Notes: generated from the sequence alone by a model not told the origin. 64,000 bases of DNA from Proteles cristata cristata (GCA_017311185.1 JAESUZ010003499.1:558001-622000); one strand, 5' to 3'; positions 32,152 through 43,510 are shown, numbered from the stretch's first letter. Made by a program: numbers and translations.

Positions 32152-32357
32152 GGGGCCCCTGGGTGGCTCAGTAGGCCGAGTCAGGTCAGCTCAGGTCATG
32201 ATCTCATGGTTCATGGGTTTGAGCCCTGCATCAGGCTCTGGGCTGACAGCTCAGAGCCTGGAGGCTGCTTCCGATTCTGTGTCTCCTTTTCTATCTCTCT
32301 GCCCCTCCCCTGCTCATGCTCTGTCTCTCTCTCAAAAATAAATAAACATTTAAAAAA
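32152..32357 (+). repeat. Felid tRNA-Lys SINE, older copy
   Basis: Starts GGGGCCCCTGGGTGGCTCAG with a truncated A-box segment (AGTAGGCCGAGTCAGG). Confidence 0.92.
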
Positions 32358-32368
32358 TTAACAAATGG

Positions 32369-32600
32369 GGGGCGTCTGGGTGGCTCAGTTGGTTAAGCGG
32401 ACAACTTCAGCTCAGGTCATGATCTCACGGTTCGTGGGTTCGAGTCCTGTGTCAGGCTCTGTGCTGAGCACTAGCTTAGAGCTGGAGCCTGTTTCAGAGT
32501 CTGTGTCTCCCTCTCTCTCTCTGACCGTCCCCTGTTCATGCTCTCTCTCTCTCTCTCTCTCTCAGAAATAAATAAAAAACATTAAAAAAAATTTTTTTAA
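32369..32600 (+). repeat. Felid tRNA-Lys SINE, older copy
   Basis: GGGGCGTCTGGGTGGCTCAG start. Target-site ATTAACAAATGGG at both ends. Confidence 0.93.
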
Positions 32601-32659
32601 TTAACAAATGGGTGGATTGTATGGCGAATTATATCTCCATAAAGCTGTTACACCTATTT

Positions 32660-33360
32660 TTAAGAACTGGACGTCACATCCATTAGGATGGCCACAATCA
32701 GAGAGGAAAAAACACATGTTAACAGGTGTTGGCGAGGAAGCAGAGAAACTGAACCCTGGTGCGTGGTTTGTGGAAACATCCAACGGTGCATTCGCTATGA
32801 AAAAACAGTGCATTTCCTCACCACTGGAATTTCCGTTTGATCCAGCAATATGGGTATATATCCCAAAGAACTGAAAGCGTGGATTCGAACAGATATCTGC
32901 ACACCATATTCACAGCGGCAGTACTCACAGTAGCCAGAGGGTAAAGAGAAAACGCACGTACCCACCAATGCACAATAGATAAACAAAGTATGTTCTATCC
33001 ACACCAACCTTGAAAAGGAAGGAAATCCTGACACCCGTTAATTACAACATGGATGGACCTTGGGGACACTATGCTGAGTGAAATAAACCAGTCACCAAAG
33101 ACAAATACTATGATCCTACCATGTATGAGTTGTCAAGTTCATAGAGATGGTAAGGAGGGCAGTGGGGGCCAGAAGCTCTGGAGGGGGGTGTGGGGGGAGG
33201 GTGGCGAGAAGTCGGCGTATCACGGGAACAGACTTTCAGCTTAGCAGAAGCTGGTAGACGGTGGTGACAGTCACACAACACAGACGTGCTTGATACCAGA
33301 GACCTGTACGCTCGAAGATGGTCCGATTTTACGTTGTGCACATTTAACACAATCAAAGAA
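32660..33360 (+). repeat. Second LINE-1 ORF2 3' fragment
   Basis: AGGATGGCCACAATCAGAGA, AACAGGTGTTGGCGAGGAAG, TTTGATCCAGCAATATGGGT, ACATGGATGGACCTTGGGGA and CTATGCTGAGTGAAATAAAC are L1 ORF2 C-terminal and 3' UTR wording. Multiple stops. Confidence 0.7.
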
Positions 33361-33818
33361 AAAGCGGGGAACGTAAATCTACATACACAGGCTCTTCGGA
33401 GAGGCGGTTTGGTGGCATGGATGAAGCGTTGTGAAAATGCTCCTTGCCTTTGGTAAAAGCTTCCCACTTTGGGTAACTTAAACAAGAAAAGGAGCCCTAA
33501 CGCAGGAAAATGCCCATTCAGGCTTTTTTTAGAGCATGGAGGAAAACCGGAACCATCAGAGCCCAATACGTGATTCGATATAATTTCGCAGGGGGACCGA
33601 AGCCAAAGAGACTGCTGGCAATGAGCTTGTAATCCATGGGGAAAAGCTTAAGCCAAAATGTTGACTAGAAAGGCATGTGATCCTATGTTCAGAATCATCA
33701 GGTTGTATTTTAAAATCTCCCAAAGAACAGGCAGAGGAGAGAGAGACATCAGAAGAGTCAGCGTGACTTTTCAACTATTCTACACTTTCCTGATTTTTCT
33801 CTAACAAAGCTTGTTCTA

Positions 33819-34052
33819 GGGGCGCCTGGGCGGCTCATTCAGCCAAACCTCTGACTTCGGCGCAGGTCATGATCTCACGGTCCGTGAGTTCGAGCCCCGT
33901 GACGGGCTCCGTGCTGACAGCTCGGAGCCTGGAGCTGCTTCAGATTCTGTGTCTCCCTCTCTCTCTGCCCCTCCCCTGCTCACGCTCTGTCTCTCTCAAC
34001 AATAAATAAAACATTAACATTTTTTTAAATAATAAAAACATTTTTAAAAAAG
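33819..34052 (+). repeat. Felid tRNA-Lys SINE, older copy
   Basis: GGGGCGCCTGGGCGGCTCAT start. Perfect target duplication AAAGCTTGTTCTA at 33806 and 34054. Long mixed A/T tail. Confidence 0.94.
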
Positions 34053-34789
34053 CAAAGCTTGTTCTAATTGAAAAACCGGAGAAAACACATTAAAAAAAAA
34101 TCACGGCTGGCCATCCTAACTCCAAGGACCTGAAAAGGAAGCATGTGTCGCAAACCAAGCGAGTGTCTGGTAGCTGCTTCTGTACCGAGAAGGCTTCAGG
34201 CTTCGGAACCAGGCAGGGACGGAGCCCAGATGTGGGCCTTCACGAAAGCACGCTGGGCGGAGGCGGCTGCGGGTCTGACGGCCCAGACTCCTCCGTAAAC
34301 ATGTAGCAGCCAGACAGCTCGCGGGAGGGGAGCTTGGAGCCACTTAAAAGGTGACCAGCAGCCAGAAGCATGATCGGAAGAAGGCAGTCACTGGGTTTTC
34401 GTGCAAGAGAGAAACAGCACGCACCAGGAACCATCACGGCTCTGCCTCTTCCTTGCCAAGCCGGGAGGTGAGAGAAGACACCGGAACATCACAGAGCCTC
34501 GGCAGGGACTTTCTGTTACAAGAGTTAATTAGAAGGGCCAAGAAAAACAACTTAATCCCAGCTTTGTGATGAAAAGGTTTCTGCCAAAGGCAACCCAAAG
34601 GCTCGGGAAGGAAGCGGCCCCGAGATCTTCTAAATAGCAACGAGAATTAAATGTGCGGCATTAGCCCGTAGCCTGGCGAGCTCCAGTGTGGTGAAGAGAG
34701 GTGTGTCCGCTCCAGGTAAACTGGGCCAAAATGTCACCCCCCACCTTTAAGTGGGGACACTGCTTGGGAGCACACAGATCTTACCTCCT

Positions 34790-35160
34790 AACAGCCCAAT
34801 ATGCTGTTCCCTCTACCTGCATGCTGTTCTCTCGGCTCCTCACCTGGATGGCCCCCTGCATCCCTGCTCATCCCTCTGGCTTAGCCGAGACCACACGCCC
34901 CAACCTCAGCCTGACGTGGAACGCCCTTCTTCCCACCATCGCTGGCCAAGGGCTACTTGCCCCCAGAGCTGTGGGTGCAGGTGGTCCCTCAGTGCTCCCC
35001 CGGCCTCCTTGGGCTTCATCATCCTGTTCTAGAAAGACCTGCCCATCTCTCCCACTAGTCTGTGACCCTCGTGGAACAGGGGATGGGAATCCTTCGAGCT
35101 GAGCACAGTGCCCAGCATACAGCATGTGCTCAATAAATGCTTGCCATATGAGTGAGTGAA
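34790..35160 (+). repeat. L2/MIR-type remnant
   Basis: ATGCTGTTCCCTCTACCTGC, later AACGCCCTTCTTCCC, CTGAGCACAGTGCCCAGCAT, GTGCTCAATAAATGCTTGCC. Typical 3' end of L2/MIR. Confidence 0.6.
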
Positions 35161-36309
35161 GACGAAGTATGATTTATACCTTCAAGGAGTTTATGTAATC
35201 CAGTGAGTGAGCTGAGCCAGGCAGGTCTGACAATGCCACTGATACCGCAGGCTGCGACCCCTGGATGCGTCTAACAACAGCCAGCATTTAGTGAGCACCT
35301 ACTGGGTGCCAGGCACCATGCTAAGTGCTTTACTCCTACCATACGGCCAAGATCCCCAGACAGTTCCATCACTGCGCGTGGTTTACTAACAAAGAGCCTG
35401 ACGCTTTGGCCGAAGAAAGGGACTCGCCCAACACCACGCAGCAAATAGCTGAGTCTCTACTCAGCTGCGGGCTCGTCTGTCCCCGGAGTCACTGCCCCGA
35501 ACCGGGCTCCCATCTGTTCAGTAATATGTGGGTGCTCAGAGAGAAGGGGCTGTGCTCAGGAAAAGGGGGCGCAGGTACCCACGGAGACCGCCCAAACCAG
35601 CACCACGAGCCCCAAGCCATGTCCCCTCCAACCAGCTGGGACGTAAAGCCCATCAGGAACGACATAAAACCAAGCCGGCCCCCACATCCGGCACTGACCA
35701 AGCAGAATGAGCTCGGGACACAGAGGCTTATTTTGGGAAAGTGGAAACAAAACAAAGCTCTTTAATTGGAGCCATCTGGGACGCAGGGGCCCCAGAGGGG
35801 GGGCGGAGGGGGCAGGGGGGTGCTGAGCTGGGAATGTGTGGGCGAAGCTGCCCAGCCCACTGTGGGCATGAGAACCAGGTGGGGAGAGCTGCTCCCAGCC
35901 TGGGGGGCGGAGGGGAGGGGATCGCTTGGCTCTGCCATGGTCATCCCCTGTTCCCGTCTTCCTCCCCCACCCTGGCTCTTGGCAATCTGGGGCACAATGA
36001 TTCCTATGAGAAGCTGGGGAATCCCCACGAGAGCCTGGCTGACTGAGGGCCGGGCCTGTCACAGTTTTCTCCTCTTTCGAGCAAGAGTCTAAACCCCTAA
36101 ATATGGATCAAGACCATCAAGCATACTGTCTAACCCGGGAAGACCCCTGCGATGAAGCAGGAAGAGATGAGGGGCTGGGTGACGATGATGGGGAGGAGAG
36201 CAAACACGAAGGATATTCCAAAGAACGATCTAGAATTCTGGTGAATGCCTGAAGTCCAAGGAGGGAAGAATTACAGCTGACGGCCAGGTTTCTTGCGTGG
36301 TGCATGGAG

Positions 36310-36830
36310 AGGTGGGAGGAGAATGCCTTTACTTTTTACTTTGAAATATGCCTAAAAGTTGGCAACTTGACCATTTGTAAGCATACAGCTCACCCGGGGG
36401 TAAGTATATGTACACTGTTGTGCAGGGCCCCTCCATCCACCTCTAGAATTCTTTTCATCTTCCTGAACTGAGAGCCCTCACCCTGGAGACTGCTCTCCCC
36501 TCCCTCCCCCTCCCAGCCTCTGGTGCCCAGGCTTCTCCTCTCTGTCTTTATGAACGAGGCTATTCGGGGGGCCTCAGACAAGCAGAATCATGCAGCGTCT
36601 GTCCTTCTGTGTGGCTCATCTCACTCAGCGCCACATCCAGGTTAATCCCTGTTGCAGCAAGTGTCAGAATCTCCTTCCTTCTCAAGGCTGAGTAACATTC
36701 CACTGCGTGTCTACATCACGTTTAGCTTATTCCTTATCTGTCAATGGACACTCTGGTGGCTTCCGCTCTTTGGCTGTTGGGAATAGCGCTGCCGTGAACT
36801 TGAGTGCCTTTACTTTGGGACCCTAGCCTT
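36310..36830 (-). repeat. LINE-1 fragment in reverse orientation
   Basis: GACCATTTGTAAGCATACAG, ACTGTTGTGCAGGGCCCCTC, AGGCTGAGTAACATTCCACT and TTGGCTGTTGGGAATAGCGC are the complement of L1 3' wording. Confidence 0.65.
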
Positions 36831-39654
36831 GAGGCCCGGGTGACATCCAAGGACTGACCTTGAGGACGACGTTCAAATTGCCCGGTCAAGAGGGCTCAGG
36901 TGGGAGACGAGAAAGGTGCAGGGGGGAGTCCCGAATGCCCAGCACGATTGCTGTAGGCGCGGCCAGAGCATTCCCGGTGGCAGGGCTGGCGTGGAGGTCA
37001 GGGGGAGCGGGGAAAGGGAGGGGGAAGCGGCCGGAACAGGCCAGGCCTGGAGGAGGGCTGAGGCCACAAGCTTAGGCGCTCGGGGTGTGTCTGCAAGGCT
37101 GGGCAGTTACGCACGTGTGGATTCGTGCACCGCTCCCGGGTTCCCAGCGAGAAACGCAGTGTGGCCGTGATGTCTGGGGGTTCACATCCGGCTCCACCAC
37201 TTACCTGCCCCATGGCCTTGGGCAAAACACCTAACCTCTCACCTCCCTCGGATGAACAGGGCAGGCGACTTGGACACCCTGCCTCGCCTTCCTTTCCTAT
37301 TTTGGGGTGCAGGGGTGCAGAATGGGCATAACGACAGGGCTCGGGAGCAAATGCCCGCGAAGCGCTTGTAACAGCTCTACGCACGCAGCACGTACACGAC
37401 AAGATCTTAGTTGCTGTGCCCTCGTTCACCCGACCCACATTTACCGAGCACCCCTGCGCAGGGGGGCCTGTGTCGAGTGCCATGGCGCAGCTGTGAAAAC
37501 AGGCATCTGCATTTCGGAGCGAGCGATCGACACTGACAAACCCACACCTCAGGACAGCGTGGTCCACTGTGAAGGGGTTACGGGCGGGGGGCTGCCTGGA
37601 GGAGGCCACCTCTAAGCTGAGCCGGGCAGACAATGGCTGGTCTGCCACTGCATCCCAAGGGCCTGGCACGGGGCCCAGCACAGAGTAGGAGCGCAGCTGA
37701 GCCCACCCCTGCAAATCCTGGGTCACAGCCCTGGGCCCGGGGGTGCTGCGCGGCGGCTGCTTCTGTGGGTGGAGGCAAACCAGGCCTGCTGCATGGAGCC
37801 CCCCGTTCCAGCCAGAACCTCCTGGGAGAAGGAAGGGGGACTCGGCCCCCCGGCACCGGCCCCCGCCAACGCAAACACGACCACCCGGCCGGCAGGCAGG
37901 AAGACGCAATGCGGCCAAAACTCAGGAGACACAGCTGGCTTCGGGGCTCCAGGCAGGGTCCTCCTGACGTCCCGCCCCCGCCCAGGCCAGGCCCCACGTC
38001 TCCTTGTCGCCCGCACTCCAGAACACAGTCTCCTGCCTGTCTCCTGAGCCGTCCCCTCGGCCTGAAGCGTCCTCTGGTCTTTGGACAGCTCCTGCCACAC
38101 TTTAGATCTCAGGGAGGCCGGCTAACCCCCCCCACGCCCCCACCCCCGTGTATTCCCAGAGCCTAAATCCTCATTCACGTCACCCTGGGCCCAGCTCGCC
38201 CTCTGGCAGACAAGACCCCAAGGCCAGGACAGTCGAGGCTCGGTCAACAGCCAGCCACCTGGCCTACCCCGTGGAGAAGGCTTGTCCTCCGGCAGTGGGA
38301 CCCGAGGCTGGAGAGAGGCAGGCAAGCTGGCCTGTTGTGTTCCTGAAACTGTCCCTTCCTGAGGCCTCGGAGCTCATCTGCGCGGGAGCATGAGGGCATC
38401 CGAGGAAGCGTTCAGGCCAGAAGGGAGATGCCCCCTACCTCTGCCAAAAGGCAAGGCACAGACCGGCCGGACTTGGCCGCTTGTCATTGCCAAGGGCGGC
38501 ACGGTCTGGCCAGGACCCCAGGGTCTGCTGTTTATTGGCTGCATGACCCTGGACAATGACTTCACTTTCGGGGCCTCGGTATCCCCGCCTGGAAGAGAAA
38601 TCAGGCTGGTTGGGGCTCTTAGTCCCAGGTGGGAGCCTCCTGAATAGTGTCTCTTATCCCTGATGACCATACACCTCCCCCAACCCCCCCCCGCCTCTCC
38701 TCCCCCCTCCCCCCCCGGACCCAGGCCCCAGCCTGCTGGCTTCCCTGGGCCCTGCTGCTGCCTTTCATCCCAGACAGGAAGGCTCGGCTTAGCGACGCTG
38801 GGATTTGGAACAGATGTCTGCAAGCTCACAGGGGGCTGGGAACAGGGCGACCTCCATCCCGAGGCTGACCGGCCCCCACTCCCTCCCCCGCCCCCACCCC
38901 ACTCCCTCTGGGGGCCCCAGGCCAGAGCCAGCCACCCATTCTCCCCTCCCAAGGAGTGGGGGATGGAGCCAGCAGAGGTGGCCTGAGGGCCTGGGGGAGA
39001 GGTTGGAGGCCTCCACTGGGAACACCCTGACCAGCCCAGACTTCTGCCCCCGATATTATGCAATCTGCAGCTTAGCAAGGAACAAACCAAACTTGAATGG
39101 AACCCAAAACAGGCTAAATGGGGGGCTGCTGTGGGGTCCTGGCGCCCCTGGTGCATAAACAGGGCCCCGGGGGTCAGGACATCTTTGGGGAGCCAGCGCG
39201 GCAAGCGTTTCTCAATCCTTCGGGCAGAGGCCACCCCAGGGCACCCCCAGCCCTGAGCTGTTTTCAGCCGAGTGACACTGGCCACACACGAGGACCGTCA
39301 CAGCTCCTGGAGGCACGTGGCCGACCTGAGCTCGCAGAGCCTGCACAAGCAGTGGGGAGGCGGCGGTCTGGGCCCTACTGTGCGGGGGAGGGCGCGGGGC
39401 ACAGAGGTGTGGCAGCGTTTGCACGGTGGGTGGCTGGGCTGTGCCCGAGCCCAGAGCTCGTTCTGCGATTTCTACTCTGTTCCGTCTCTGAGACCAGATG
39501 AACGGGAACCCTGAGCTGGGCCCGAGGCACAGGGCCGAGGGGGTGACGTCGCCACTCACGGAGGCCTCCTTTCCGGATTCGAATGAGGGCCTCTGGGGCC
39601 CTTCCTGTGCGCCTGGTGCTGTGCAAAGTGACAGAACACCGGCTTGGGGAAGGA

Positions 39655-41285
39655 GGGGTGTGAGCGTGTGTGTGTGAGCGTGTGTGTGAGTCTGCTGGTG
39701 AGAGTTTGAGTGAGTGGGTGTGCACATGTGTGCGTTTGGGAGTGTGAAAGAGCAAGTGTGTGAGTGTGAGTACATGAGTGTGTGCGTGGGTGTGAATGGT
39801 GAGTGTGAACGTGTGAGTGAGTAGATTGTGAGGATGAGTGTGTGGAGACGTGTGAGGGGTATGGAGGTGAGTGTGTGAATATAACTATGAGTATGAATAT
39901 GAGGAAACGGGTACATGGAGGTGAGTGTGTAAACGTAAGTGTGAGTAGACTGTGAGTGTGTATGTGTGTGGATGAGTGTCTGAGTGTGAGTAGATGTGTA
40001 TGGTTGTGAATGAGTGTGAATATATGCATGTGAGAGCCATGATTAGATGTGTGTGGATGAGCATATGAATGTGAGTAGATATGTGTGGGTATGACTGAGT
40101 GTGAGCATATGCGTGTGTGAGTTGTGAGTAGGTGTGTATGAGTGTATGTGTGTATAAGCATGAGTAGATGTACGTGGATGTGTGAGTAGATTGTATGGGT
40201 GTGTGGAGGTGTGTGTGAGTGTGGAAGTATGAATAAGTGTGAGTACATATGTGAGTAGATGTGTGTGACTGTATGAGCACGAGTGTGAGTAGATGTGTGG
40301 AGGTGAGTGTGTGAGTGGGGGTGTGGAGGTTATGAGTAGGTGTGAATATACATGTGTGAGTAGATTGTGAGTGTGTGTGCATACAAGTGTGAGCAGATAT
40401 ATGTGGGAGTGTGGAGGTAAGTGTGTGAGTGGGAGTGTGGAGGTATGAGTAGGTGTGAGTACATACGAGTGCGAGCAGATGTGAGTGGGAGTGTGGAGGT
40501 ATGAGTAGGTGTGAGTACATATGAGTGCGAGCAGATGTGTGTGGGAGTGTGGAGGTAAGTGTGTGAGTGTGGAGGTATAAGTAGGTGTGAGTGCATACGA
40601 GTGCAAGCAGATGCGTGTGGGAGTGTGGAGGTAAGTGAGTGGGAGTGTGGAGGTATGAGTAGGTGTGAGATCATACGAGTGCGAGCAGATGTGTGTGGGA
40701 GTGTGGAGGTAAGTGTGTGAGTGTGGAGGTATGAGTAGGTGTGAGTGCATACGAGTGCAAGCAGATGTGTGTGGGAGTGTGGAGGTAAGTGTGTGAGTGG
40801 GAGTGTGGAGGTATGAGTAGGTGTGAGTACATATGAGTGCGAGCAGATGTGTGTGGGAGTGTGGAGGTAAGTGTGTGAGTGTGGAGGTATAAGTAGGTGT
40901 GAGTGCATACGAGTGCAAGCAGATGCGTGTGGGAGTGTGGAGGTAAGTGAGTGGGAGTGTGGAGGTATGAGTAGGTGTGAGATCATACGAGTGCGAGCAG
41001 ATGTGTGTGGGAGTGTGGAGGTAAGTGTGTGAGTGTGGAGGTATGAGTAGGTGTGAGTGCATACGAGTGCAAGCAGATGTGTGTGGGAGTGTGGAGGTAA
41101 GTGTGTGAGTGGGAGTGTGGAGGTATGAGTAGGTGTGAGTGCGTGTGAGTGCATACGAATGTGAGCAAATGTCTGTGGAGCTGAATGTGTGAGTGTGGAG
41201 GTATGTGAATGTGGGTATACATGTGAGAGAATATGTGGGTGTGAGCATATGAGTGTGCGTAGACGTGTGTGGATGTGAGTGTGAG
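39655..41285 (+). repeat. GT-rich minisatellite with higher-order structure
   Basis: A 1.6-kb tract nearly devoid of C on the plus strand. Left part (39655-40380) is irregular GTGTGAGTG units. From about 40384 a 76-82-bp unit repeats about ten times (start AGTGCGAGCAGATGTGTGTG, end GGTGTGAGTGCATACG). Units group in sets of four forming a 312-bp block (40524-40835) that is repeated again from 40836. Lies in LAMC3 intron 1. Confidence 0.96.
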
Positions 41286-41864
41286 GTCCCCAGCTGGGAA
41301 GGGCCCCCCACGCAGCCCAGCAAGGTCACACCGCCAAGCACAGGGCCTTGCACACAAGCGCTCGGCAAATGGGAACGGCCCCCAAATCCACCCCCGGGCG
41401 CTTCCCACCCTCCCGCTTCGTCTGAACCCGGGCTGAGCCCCTTGCCCCCCCGGGGTTCCAATGACACATGTAACACATCAGCCACCCCCCCTCGGTCACG
41501 GAACAGCGTGTCTCTCCCACAGCCCCCACCCTGTCCCAGATGCCTTCCCTGTGGCCTTGGGGTTCCGCCAGCCGTCAGGCCAGCTCCCCCAGACTCCCTC
41601 CCCCACTGGTTTCCTGTCACCCCGCCCCAGGGAGCAGCCCCGTCCAGCCGTCCTGACAGGCGGCTGCAAGGTGACAAGGCCCCAGATAATGAACTTCTTG
41701 CCTGCTCTGCTGAGGGGCTCAGTGCCGTCCCCATCCCCCACCTCGCTTCAATGTCATTTCCCGGCCCTCCCCAAGATGCTGTCCCCCAGGGCTAGGAAGA
41801 GCCATTTCTGTTTCTGGGTGGAGCTCATGTAAAGGAATTTATGCTCTGTCCTTGGCTATGGATG

Positions 41865-41960
41865 TTCCTATCCCATCAGTTAACAGCTGTGTGTCTTTGG
41901 GCAAAACCCTTAACCTTTCTGAGCCTCAGTCTTCTCATCTGAAAACTGGGGATACTTTCT
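41865..41960 (+). repeat. MIR fragment
   Basis: AACAGCTGTGTGTCTTTGGG, AACCTTTCTGAGCCTCAGTC, TTCTCATCTGAAAACTGGGG are MIR core wording. Confidence 0.8.
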
Positions 41961-42849
41961 CATAACCGCTTATCCAAACTGCGTGGCTGTGGGTGTGTTT
42001 TGGAATGCACAATTTTTTAGAGTTTAGAGACATAACGCAGCCCTTACACCGTGGATTGTGTTAACACCGCCTGCTGGGTTTGCCCCCACAGGCTGTACTT
42101 AAATGAGATTTCAGTTACAAAATGTATGAATATTCACTCTAGGATAAAGAAGGTCTATCAATAGCCTCTGGTCAGGATTGGCAGCCAAAATGAAGTATAA
42201 AAATACTCGAATTTTCAAAGCTTGGGGAGATTTTCAGACCCACGGACAATGGAGTATGAACCAGTGCCCTCCCCACCCCCCCCAACAGATAGGGTGCCTA
42301 GCTCGGTGCCTGGGGCCCAAGGAGGACCTGGATTAGGCTGGGCTTGAAGGGGGCAGGGATATTCCCATTCCTGAACGGGGCAGGAGTCGGGAGTGAAGGC
42401 CTGGGTCCAGACTGGGGAAGCCGAGCCCAAGGCTCTCGGGCTGAAGCGAGGGAGGCACGGGCGGGGCAGGCAGCCTTGAGATCAGGTCGAGCCCCCCAAC
42501 AGCGAGGTGAAGCTTGGCTCCTGGTCAGAGGCTAACCCCTCCTGGAGGTGAGGGCCTTGGCTCCTCCTGGACCCCCAAGAACACATCCAGCACTGCACGC
42601 AGCCTTGGGGACTCACGGTCCCCCCAAATCCACCAGACGACCCACCTCCTGCCCTGGAGCGCAGACTAGTCCACCCCCGGATGGGTCCCCCCCGTCTCCC
42701 CACAAAACTCTGAGCTAGGAGGGACAACCGTTATTGGGCACTGTCCTTGCCTCCGGATCCAGTGCTCTGTAAAAAGGGGCTCCCCGGAGGCGGAGGCTGC
42801 CCGCCCCTGCCAGCCCCGAGGGGCACCCATCAGTCCACACTTCCAGCGA

Positions 42850-43510
42850 CCGTGGGGAGCCTGGGGTGGGGACACAGCCAGCCCAGGGCGCGCAGCACCC
42901 CGACGGACGGCGGCCCGGGGACGCGGCGCTTACCCAGGCGAAGGGTGATGTTGACCGAGGTGGGGTACTGTACGCCGAAGGCCATGGACGGGCTCTGCCA
43001 CCAGGTGCTGTCGTCCTGGCTGTGGAAGTCGGTGAGGTAGGAGGCGTTGTGGTGGCGCCGGGGGTCGGCGGCGTCGCAGCGCTGGCACTGCGCCCCCGCG
43101 CCCGGCGCGCCCACGTGCGGGCAGAAGTCCTCGGGCGGGCGGCCGCACGTGTGCGAGGCCTCGGCGCGCCGGCCGAACGCCGCGTTCTCGAACACCGGCA
43201 GGCAGCGCTGCGGGCGCCCCGCGCCGTCGTAACACGCGCCCGCGCCCGCGCCGCCCGCCCGCGGCGCCAGGAGCGCCAGGCCCAGCAGCAGCGCGGCCGC
43301 CGCCATGGCCGAGGGCACGGACGCCCCGCCTCGCCGCCGAGCGCGCCCGGCTCTGCCCGCCCGGCGGCCGCGGTGGGCGCGCGGGCGCTGGGGCCCGCCC
43401 CGGGGCGGGCTGACGCGGAGGGGCGGGCGGGCGGAGACGCGGTGGACAGGGCGGGGTGGGCGGGCGGCGCCCCCACCGCCCCCACCGCCCGCCGCTCTGT
43501 CCCTCGGCGC
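42850..43510 (-). promoter_or_regulatory. LAMC3: CpG island and TATA-less promoter region of LAMC3
   Basis: A dense CpG cluster covers all of exon 1 and about 200 bp upstream of the ATG. Upstream (right of 43306) are several GC boxes of the Sp1 type (around 43396-43409, 43419-43430 and 43450-43463). There is no TATA box or initiator that I can single out, so the transcription start cannot be fixed. It is probably within 43310-43500. A CpG-island, multi-start promoter is the usual arrangement for this kind of gene. Confidence 0.75.
42934..43306 (-). CDS. LAMC3: LAMC3 exon 1: signal peptide and start of LN domain
   Basis: Residues 1-124 plus one base. The ATG at 43306 has a strong context (G at -3, G at +4), and the protein begins with an alanine/leucine-rich secretion signal, [19 protein letters not shown], with cleavage likely around residues 19-21. 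The mature chain starts just before the first cysteine (residue 25, in the motif ACYD). The LN domain follows, including the [10 protein letters not shown] block, several conserved cysteines and two N-glycosylation sequons (NAS and NIT). The LN domain mediates laminin polymerisation at the chain short-arm tip. The donor is GTAAGC at 42933-42928, phase 1. The exon lies inside a CpG island. An in-frame GTG further upstream is not a plausible start because this ATG matches the known gamma-3 N-terminus. Confidence 0.96.

Larger units (their letters stand above)
30952..32650 (+). repeat. LINE-1 ORF2 end and 3' UTR, interrupted by SINEs
   Basis: Reads in order like the L1 3' end: CACAGGACGGGAGAAGGTAT, GATAAGGGATGGACCCGCAG, TTCTCCAAAGAAGACAGCAA, then TTACTTGGTAACAAAAGGGA, GAATTGGCAAAGACAGGAAG, GGGGGTGATGAAATGCTCCC. 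The tail AATTATATCTCCATAAAGCT follows at about 32625. Not coding. Three SINEs occupy 31978-32605. Confidence 0.7.
28697..42933. other. LAMC3: LAMC3 intron 1 (14.2 kb)
   Basis: The largest intron in the window. 28697-30230 unique with L2-like pieces; 30239-30945 two SINEs; 30952-33360 compound L1 fragments with three SINEs; 33360-33805 unassigned; 33819-34052 SINE; 34080-36280 unique with an L2/MIR piece near 34790-35160; 36310-36830 inverted L1M fragment; 36840-39650 unique, GC-rich, no feature seen; 39655-41285 minisatellite; 41290-42930 unique with a MIR piece (41865-41960) and an AT-rich stretch at 41990-42230. Confidence 0.85.
1674..43306 (-). other. LAMC3: LAMC3 gene, 5' half (exons 1-13, coding span)
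   Basis: Gene for the laminin gamma-3 chain, a secreted basement-membrane glycoprotein that assembles with an alpha and a beta chain into a heterotrimer. Thirteen exons were placed by eye from protein similarity and GT/AG boundaries. Phases after exons 1 to 13 are 1,0,2,1,1,2,2,1,1,2,1,1,1, and every junction joins in frame, giving 2,350 coding bases. The order is signal peptide, LN domain, LE modules 1-4, an LE module interrupted by the L4 domain, then two further LE modules. This is the domain order of gamma chains, and the wording matches gamma-3 rather than gamma-1. Known human LAMC3 is about 1,575 residues, so roughly half lies here. The rest lies left of the window. Recessive LAMC3 variants in humans are linked to occipital cortical malformation (family knowledge, not visible here). 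Confidence 0.96.

Noticed and set aside
30952..33360. Possible coding LINE-1 reverse transcriptase
   Set aside because: Only the ORF2 end and 3' UTR remain, with many stops and SINE insertions; not functional.
36998..37918. 306-codon minus-strand frame in intron 1
   Set aside because: GC-rich, stop-poor stretch without recognisable protein family or splice context.
38374..39285. 303-codon minus-strand frame in intron 1
   Set aside because: Same reason: GC-rich intronic sequence, Gly/Pro/Ser-rich translation, no family resemblance.
39655..41285. Regularly spaced repeats resembling an array of the CRISPR kind
   Set aside because: No unique spacers; the units are contiguous minisatellite copies in a vertebrate intron.
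40043..41734. Long open frame on the minus strand (563 codons) rich in Thr, His and Ser
   Set aside because: It is the complement of the GT-rich minisatellite, and its frame is open only because the repeat unit lacks stops. Low complexity, no domain and no conserved start.
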